From Anaerobacillus arseniciselenatis (GTDB taxonomy: Bacteria; Bacillota; Bacilli; Bacillales; Anaerobacillaceae): 64,000 nucleotides of DNA. How positions within the stretch are numbered: position 1 is the first letter of the stretch; every line of letters starts with the position of its first letter. Below the pieces are notes generated by a model that worked only from the letters and a program-made list of their open reading frames with translations, was not told where the DNA came from and did not search any database. Position numbers and translations under genes: made by a program. Of this stretch, positions 59,467 through 64,000 are shown piece after piece. The stretch spans positions 1-64,000 of the forward strand of contig NZ_MLQQ01000045.1 of NCBI RefSeq assembly GCF_001865995.1. Direction: 5' to 3'.

Positions 59467-59688
59467 TTTAATAATGTTATTTTAAATATAATAAAAGATA
59501 ATGATGTTCACCTCTACTCTCTTTCAAAATTCGAAAAAAGATATTTTACTTTTGACGATGGTACATGGATAGTTATGTTTGGAGAAGATGGATTGATGGA
59601 AACATGTATGATGGGAAATCCTAATAACTACTTTAAAAGTAATCCTGGATATACTTACCTAGGTAAAGTAAAGGATGTGTTAAAATGA
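59467..59688 (+). pseudogene. C-terminal tip of a lost secreted-toxin-like gene
   Basis: An open frame without a start codon reads FTFDDGTWIVMFGEDGLMET then CMMGNPNNYFKSNPGYTYLG and ends TTAAAATGA, overlapping the ATG of the next gene. A toxin C-terminus overlapping a small acidic gene is the polymorphic-toxin/immunity arrangement. The body of the toxin is absent. Confidence 0.4.
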
Positions 59689-60020
59689 GCATTTATAAGC
59701 AGGACATTCTTAATTACGGTGAAGATGTCAATGATCTAGAAAATAGTCCATTCGAGAGCTTACGAATGTTACATGATAGAACTAAGATCCAAATGGTACT
59801 TGAAGAATTGGATTTTGATGAAAAAGTCCTCCTAGGGCGTTACGACCTAAAATTAATTGAGAATGCTAATAGAATGGTGGAACATATAAGTAACGTGTAC
59901 GACTTTGAACTTTCAGATGAAAATAACATTCCTCATGAACAGTGGTGGTGGCACCTCGATAAAATCGCCAGAGGGAATTTGAATTTCGGAGTGTCATCGG
60001 AGTTAGGGAAAGTAATGTAA
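59685..60020 (+). CDS. putative immunity protein
   Basis: This encodes 111 acidic residues (MSIYKQDILNYGEDVNDLEN, ...NNIPHEQWWWHLDKIARGNL). There is no signal peptide. The ATG overlaps the stop of the toxin-like remnant (AAATGAGC), as in toxin-immunity pairs. The sequence after the stop contains GTGGCACCATCACTTTCCGA, a variant of the dispersed repeat, so the C-terminus may be truncated. No family name is supported. Confidence 0.45.
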   Translation: MSIYKQDILNYGEDVNDLENSPFESLRMLHDRTKIQMVLEELDFDEKVLLGRYDLKLIENANRMVEHISNVYDFELSDENNIPHEQWWWHLDKIARGNLNFGVSSELGKVM

Positions 60021-60062
60021 TATTTAGTGGCACCATCACTTTCCGAAATGTGCTACCTAGAA

Positions 60063-60298
60063 AAGTTAAGTGCCCGGGACAGGGGGACACATCGTCCCAT
60101 TTGGTTCGCCCCTCACCTTTTTGCAGATCTCATTTTTTGCAAAATAGTAAAAAGAACGTTAAAAGCTAGTGAAGCTATTAACGTTCTTTGCTATGTGGCA
60201 AGTTATGATTAAAACAATTTTTTCTTTGCTCGTACTTGGCATCTAGCTGATATGGGGACAAGGTACCTGTACCCCCGTCCTGTGAATCCATATATTAC
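60063..60298. repeat. GGGACAGGGGGACA-type repeats
   Basis: AAGTGCCCGGGACAGGGGGA followed by CATCGTCCCATTTGGTTCGC, and at 60253 GGGGACAAGGTACCTGTACC, are hairpin-forming dispersed sequences of the kind seen at 35875, 51187 and 59078. No gene is present. Confidence 0.6.
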
Positions 60299-61519
60299 TT
60301 AATTTTTACAACATTTCTTATATTTTTTACCGCTACCACAAGGACAGGGTTCATTTCTGCCTGTCTTTTTGTAATTGCTCAGTTGTATAACTTTATTATC
60401 TTCGGCATTTGTACTAAATCGCGTTTCTTTTAGGGGCTGCAAATGTTTCTTTTCTAATTGATGGATTTCGTTTGGTGTATGGCCTTTTAAAATCCATGAA
60501 CGCGTATGATTGTACAAATCCATTAGCCTGCCAGTTAAGTCTTGTACAAACTCAAACGTTGGAAATTCAAAAACACTTTGCAAGTATTCAATTAGCTTGT
60601 TTGGTGGTGCTTCTTCTTTAATCAAACTTTCTAATTGAAGCCCTACTTCCTCGAGCTCTAAATTTGAGATTTCATAATGATCTTTAAAAAACTTTAGCAA
60701 ATCCATCATCGTCTTATTTTTTTCAAAATAAAATTCTTGAGAAGCTGCAATTAATTGATCTTTTGTAAATGATTTATAATCGATATTCGCTCTTTCTTTA
60801 TGAGCTTTTACGATATCACTATGTGTAAAAATTCGAAAATCAACGTAACCATCATACGTCTCTTTTACTTGACCATGGTATTTGGCTGCAAATGAAAGTG
60901 TCGTAAAGAAGTTCATACGGTCAATTTTTGTACCTGTTAATTTTTCAACCTGCTTAGCAAGGTACGTGCTATCGACAACTCCATAATAATAAGTCATTCC
61001 ATGTACTATACGTATGATTTCGGTATTTTCTTGAATCGCACGTTTTAACTCCGACCCGTCCGCATCTTTAAAAATTTGAATGAGTTCTGTTGGCATAAAT
61101 AACACATTTTTATTATCGTATTTGCCGGGAAAAATCATACTATAATCTCTGAGAATACTTATTTGTTTAAATGAAAGATCATAGTCGTATAGGAAACCTG
61201 AATGATTTACGATCTTTTTAATTAACTTATATCGCTCGTCATCTAAAAGGTAGAGTTTACTCGCAAACTTTTCCGGGACTTGCTTAGAAAGTTCTATTGC
61301 AAGCTCTTGCTTTCTTAAAGAACTTATACCTTGTAACTGGTAATTTTTCCTGATAGAGTCCAAATCATTTTTCGTTAAACTACTAAGAGCATTCAGAAGG
61401 TTACTCGACAGATTAATTGGTTTCCAAGATTTCTCCTCATGCCTCTCCTGTAAAGTTTTATGATGCACTTTGGCTCTCTCAACAGCATCCAGTAACATTT
61501 TTCCAGTTTTTCGATCCAT
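60299..61519 (-). CDS. SEC-C motif protein
   Basis: This encodes 406 residues from ATG at 61519 (GAGGAG upstream); the longer frame begins in a hydrophobic stretch without a site. The body is helical with SSLTKNDLDSIRKNYQLQGI (SAP-like), and the C-terminus ends in the zinc-binding SEC-C motif GRNEPCPCGSGKKYKKCCKN. SEC-C motifs mediate zinc-dependent protein contacts, as in SecA. The family is common in bacilli; its function is unknown. Confidence 0.75.
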   Translation of the reverse strand: MDRKTGKMLLDAVERAKVHHKTLQERHEEKSWKPINLSSNLLNALSSLTKNDLDSIRKNYQLQGISSLRKQELAIELSKQVPEKFASKLYLLDDERYKLIKKIVNHSGFLYDYDLSFKQISILRDYSMIFPGKYDNKNVLFMPTELIQIFKDADGSELKRAIQENTEIIRIVHGMTYYYGVVDSTYLAKQVEKLTGTKIDRMNFFTTLSFAAKYHGQVKETYDGYVDFRIFTHSDIVKAHKERANIDYKSFTKDQLIAASQEFYFEKNKTMMDLLKFFKDHYEISNLELEEVGLQLESLIKEEAPPNKLIEYLQSVFEFPTFEFVQDLTGRLMDLYNHTRSWILKGHTPNEIHQLEKKHLQPLKETRFSTNAEDNKVIQLSNYKKTGRNEPCPCGSGKKYKKCCKN

Positions 61520-61901
61520 ATTAATCTCCTCTATTTTTTTATTGATAGAATCATATAAGGAGATTATACAATAATATGAAGCAAATATAAAAAGCGCCAG
61601 CAACGGCTGCGACAGTGTCGGTATCTTCTCCTAAATTTACAGCCTTTAAAGTTAAGTGCCAGGCACTTAACTTTTACAATCTATATTTCGTACTCGGGTA
61701 CTCGGTGTCACTCCCCGAAGTCATGCGCCTCTCAATATAAAAATACAGCCGACTAGATGGTCGACTGCTTTTTTAAAAATATATTCTTTTAACTCCATCT
61801 ATGGGTTTTCGAAAGGTAAGTTTTTTGGAGTGAAATATTTAGAAGGTACTTCCGTGGCTATGAATTTACGTAACACTTTTTAGGGCATATACTACCATCC
61901 A

Positions 61902-62259
61902 TTAATTTTTATTTGTTTTAATAATAAAAACTTCTTTTTCAAGTTTATTAACTTTATCAGAGTGAATTTCATAATTACCAAAAATGAGCCACATCACGAA
62001 ATATATAGTTTGCGAATGGTTTTGACGCAACTATATATTGATCTTAGTGGCGAAAATAATGAATTATGAAATTCATTGAGTTATAAACCCAACGTCATTT
62101 ATTCGCGAATCATTTGTTAATTCAAACTGTAGCCCAATGCCTTCTAATTTTGCATCAACATTGTCAAAACGACAGTGCATTTCAGACCTTAAATTATTAA
62201 TTTCAGTTTTCATTTCTTGAAATTCATGATTCATCTTTGTAAGTAGTTCAAAGATTGAT
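61902..62259 (-). pseudogene. coiled-coil protein gene split by a MITE-like element
   Basis: The paralogue of 52012-52404. The coding sequence before and after 61961-62077 matches the intact gene (FELLTKMNHEFQEMKTEINN, SEMHCRFDNVDAKLEGIG), but all but one heptad repeat are missing. The N-terminal start is lost where the GTGCCTGTCACTCC repeat begins at 62267. Confidence 0.85.
61961..62077. mobile_element. MITE-like 115-bp element, copy D (inserted in a gene)
   Basis: AGTGAATTTCATAATT to AATTATGAAATTCATT, 117 bp, 16-base inverted ends with one mismatch. The intact paralogue reads TTTATCAGTAATAAACCC at the same place; here the element separates TTTATCAG from TATAAACCC. This gives an empty and a filled site in one window. 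Confidence 0.9.
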
Positions 62260-62266
62260 TCGTGCC

Positions 62267-62316
62267 AGTGCCTGTCACTCCTCGAAAATTCTTGTTTCAC
62301 AGCGGCGTTTCACGGA
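62267..62316. repeat. GTGCCTGTCACTCC dispersed repeat
   Basis: AGTGCCTGTCACTCCTCGAA is followed by TTGTTTCACAGCGGCGTTTC. It joins the broken coiled-coil gene on one side and an Rpn fragment on the other. Confidence 0.8.
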
Positions 62317-62321
62317 AAGCA

Positions 62322-62412
62322 CAAAATGTTCTAACATTCAACTATTTCACACTACAACTGAAACGCAAAAACTGGCGTGATTTTATTAATAAACGGAATG
62401 AAGCTGCTTTTC
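62322..62412 (+). pseudogene. Rpn-family nuclease fragment
   Basis: LTFNYFTLQLKRKNWRDFIN followed by KRNEAA is the segment just before the frameshift site of the 47849 gene. Only about 30 codons remain, with both ends missing. Confidence 0.8.
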
Positions 62413-62421
62413 ATACCAATG

Positions 62422-62652
62422 CTACTTCCCCAATTTGTTTTTTATTTCTTCTTCTGATAAGACTGGGTTATTTTCATTTAGAGCTTTTAGCAATTGTTTT
62501 TCTTCATCTGGGTCCGTGACCTCATAACAATCAGTTTCCTTTGAATTTTCGACTTCCATCAATAAGAATCTTCGTTCACCGACCTGAATATACGAATTTC
62601 CAGATTGAACGACTTTTTTAATGTCTAAGTTATCAATTTTTATAGGTTTCAT
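62422..62652 (-). CDS. hypothetical protein, 76 residues (antitoxin-like size)
   Basis: MKPIKIDNLDIKKVVQSGNS, YIQVGERRFLLMEVE and a helical acidic tail (DEEKQLLKALNENN...). The compact strand-then-helix design and size recall antitoxins, but no toxin is adjacent and no family is recognised. A remnant of the same N-terminus lies at 53917-53955. The upstream site is weak (GTGGGTG). Confidence 0.45.
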   Translation of the reverse strand: MKPIKIDNLDIKKVVQSGNSYIQVGERRFLLMEVENSKETDCYEVTDPDEEKQLLKALNENNPVLSEEEIKNKLGK

Positions 62653-63084
62653 TTAAAACACCCACTTAGCATTTTTTATAATTATAAATGATTAAAGACA
62701 ATTAATAAAGGATTGCTTGCCACTCTCCCGCATCGGTGTCACTCCCCGATAAAACAAATGCCAATACCCAACTGGGCGTTCTTTCACTTTCTGAAAAGGT
62801 CCCGAACCCCCACCAGTGCACGTCACATCTTATCTATAAAAAGGTGCCTGGAACTCAATGGGCATTATCCTAGTTGAAATTTTATTAGGTTTTTTGACGA
62901 AAACATGTTATGCTCTATCTAACCATTTTAATACTTGTATCATGTTTTCTTTGAGGCTGGCTAAAATGTCTAATCCATTAATTACGAAAATATAGACTCT
63001 TTCTTAACATTGGTCTATTTTTAAGTTTTAATTAGGATGCGGCATTAATTAGTCAGCTTTTTTGATACAATTCATTAACTAAAG

Positions 63085-63250
63085 ATCCAGCTTGCAGCGA
63101 ACAGTCACAGCAAACAAGAAAAGCGCAAGGCGCCCGCCTATCGGCGAAAACCACTGGAAGGCCTGCCTGTAGCGGTCAGGTTTTAGACCGCAAGGGAAGG
63201 ACTGAAGTGGTCGAGCCGATGGCGACTGAAGCTAGACAGCTTTCGTGTTA
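63085..63250. ncRNA. GC-rich rod-like structured element
   Basis: It is far richer in G and C than its surroundings. Outer AGCTT/AAGCT, then CGCCTATCGGCG with GCCGATGGCG, then AACCACT with AGTGGT can pair into a nested rod enclosing GCCTGCCTGTAGCGGTCAGG and AGACCGCAAGG. Similar GC-rich intergenic elements are known to be dispersed in bacilli. I cannot name a family, and transcription is not shown. The rest of 62653-63328 has no gene. Confidence 0.45.
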
Positions 63251-63294
63251 AAATGTTATCCACAAATGATTTGTATTTATAATTTCCTGACAAC

Positions 63295-63322
63295 AAAAAA
63301 AGGACTCTATAAAAGAGTCCTT
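63295..63322 (-). terminator. terminator of the cold-shock gene
   Basis: AGGACTC and GAGTCCT arms around TATAAAA are followed on the minus strand by TTTTTTTTG. Confidence 0.85.
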
Positions 63323-63328
63323 TAATAA

Positions 63329-63529
63329 TTATGCCTTGTTTACGTTAGTAGCTTGAGGTCCACGTTGACCTTGCTCAACGTCAAAAGTAACTTTTTGACC
63401 TTCATCTAAAGATTTAAACCCTTCGCCTTGGATAGCTGAGAAATGTACGAATACATCGTCTCCACCTTCAACCTCGATGAATCCGAATCCTTTTTCTGCG
63501 TTAAACCATTTTACTGTACCTTGTTCCAT
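63329..63529 (-). CDS. csp: cold-shock protein, CspB/CspD type
   Basis: This encodes 66 residues, a full single OB-fold. RNP1 KGFGFIEV and RNP2 VFVHFSAI are intact, as are the surrounding [12 protein letters not shown] and [15 protein letters not shown] precedes the ATG. It binds single-stranded RNA and DNA as a chaperone. The untranslated leader to about 63600 is AT-rich, as in cold-inducible csp mRNAs. Confidence 0.96.
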   Translation of the reverse strand: MEQGTVKWFNAEKGFGFIEVEGGDDVFVHFSAIQGEGFKSLDEGQKVTFDVEQGQRGPQATNVNKA

Positions 63530-63675
63530 GTTTGTTTCCTCCTGTGTGGATGTGTTCCACTATTTATTACTATTATTGCTCAATTATCAAAGGGGAAAAG
63601 TTTAAATACTAATTCTTTCCTTAAAGAACGAACAAAAATAATTCTTTTTTATAATAACAATTTAAATTCAAAATG

Positions 63676-64000
63676 TCAAGCTTTAATGGCTAAGCTAACC
63701 TTCAGTTTCTTTCCTTTGATCGTTGTATTTTCCATTGCTTCTAACACTAACGAACCTTTTCCATTATGAATATCAACGTAGGTTAACGTATCTTGGATAG
63801 TGATAATCCCAATATCCTCTACCGTTACCCCAGGAATATTAGCAATCGTTCCAACAAAATCTACTGGTCGAAGCTTCTTCTTTTTCCCACCACTAAAATG
63901 GAGCTTCATAATATCTTTATTTATCCGTGCCGTTTTATTATTTCTAACGACTCGACGGCCACTAATTTTTTCATCAAAAGCAGCTTTTCCTCTAGAAATT
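63676..64000 (-). CDS. DEAD-box RNA helicase, C-terminal DbpA-type RNA-binding domain (partial)
   Basis: The frame is open from the window edge to a stop at 63676 (about 107 residues). [20 protein letters not shown] is followed by [57 protein letters not shown] and [10 protein letters not shown], the DbpA/CsdA C-terminal RRM-like domain. The helicase core lies outside the window. The internal ATG at 63909 is not the true start. A cold-shock helicase beside csp is a sensible pairing. Confidence 0.88.
   Translation of the reverse strand, partial: ISRGKAAFDEKISGRRVVRNNKTARINKDIMKLHFSGGKKKKLRPVDFVGTIANIPGVTVEDIGIITIQDTLTYVDIHNGKGSLVLEAMENTTIKGKKLKVSLAIKA

Larger units (their letters stand above)
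61650..62259. repeat. duplicated repeat block, copy 2 (with MITE insertion)
   Basis: This is the counterpart of 51773-52180. It has the AAGTTAAGTGCCAGGCACTT start, a GTGTCACTCCCCGAA core, the CAGCCGACTAGATGGTCGAC hairpin, then the coiled-coil gene end, split by the element at 61961. Identity outside the insertion is about 90 percent by eye. Confidence 0.85.

Overview
The window is low-GC DNA from a Firmicute, almost certainly a member of the Bacillaceae. The evidence is strong AGGAGG-type ribosome binding sites, a GerMN/Gmad2 lipoprotein, a Bacillus-type MerR, MalKR/MaeN malate genes, a Crh-like HPr paralogue and many families of short interspersed repeats typical of environmental and alkaliphilic bacilli. 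The exact genus cannot be read from the sequence. I see no rRNA, tRNA, CRISPR array, intact transposase or prophage. Most genes are on the minus strand.

Layout. 1-7.7 kb: small lipoprotein and membrane genes, a MerR-controlled metallochaperone with a clear operator, and a two-component system followed by a GerMN lipoprotein. 8-35 kb: a dense defence island. It holds a NucS-like nuclease with a coiled-coil partner, a type I toxin-antitoxin locus, an unknown two-gene unit, a type IIG/ISP restriction-methylation enzyme, a ParA operon, a DUF262-HNH (GmrSD-like) nuclease, a type II restriction-modification pair with a small DNA-binding protein, a HIT / MazG-like / PLD-SF2-helicase operon, a CoiA-like nuclease, a ParB-like protein, a nonsense-interrupted HIRAN protein, a PD-(D/E)XK protein overlapping a NERD-SF1 helicase, and a truncated HNH nuclease. 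A 1.4-kb block is duplicated inside the island (about 7,971-9,346 and 15,131-16,432), and the second copy is decayed.

35.9-40.5 kb: a ba3-type cytochrome oxidase operon (subunits IIa, II and I, SCO, a membrane protein, haem farnesyltransferase) behind a Fur-like box. 41-47.5 kb: a sigma-54-controlled alcohol/aldehyde locus made of an enhancer-binding activator, a -24/-12 promoter, iron-type alcohol dehydrogenase, an NCS2-like permease, tungsten aldehyde:ferredoxin oxidoreductase and a MoaD-like sulfur carrier. 47.8-53.5 kb: a gene graveyard with a frameshifted Rpn nuclease, remnants of Abi, DUF3427-helicase and HicA genes, an intact ADP-ribosylglycohydrolase fusion and an HPr paralogue lacking His15. 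54-59 kb: malate sensing, uptake and oxidation (MalK/MalR-like, malic enzyme, MaeN-like) with a cre site. 59.4-64 kb: a toxin tip with putative immunity gene, an SEC-C protein, more repeat debris, a cold-shock protein and the end of a DEAD-box RNA helicase.

The most striking structural signal is the repeat landscape. A roughly 115-bp MITE-like element (four copies) includes one copy inserted in a gene whose uninterrupted paralogue lies 10 kb away. A roughly 180-bp nested palindrome occurs four times. The GTGCCTGTCACTCC family sits at the broken ends of several truncated genes, which suggests these repeats mark recombination or deletion breakpoints.
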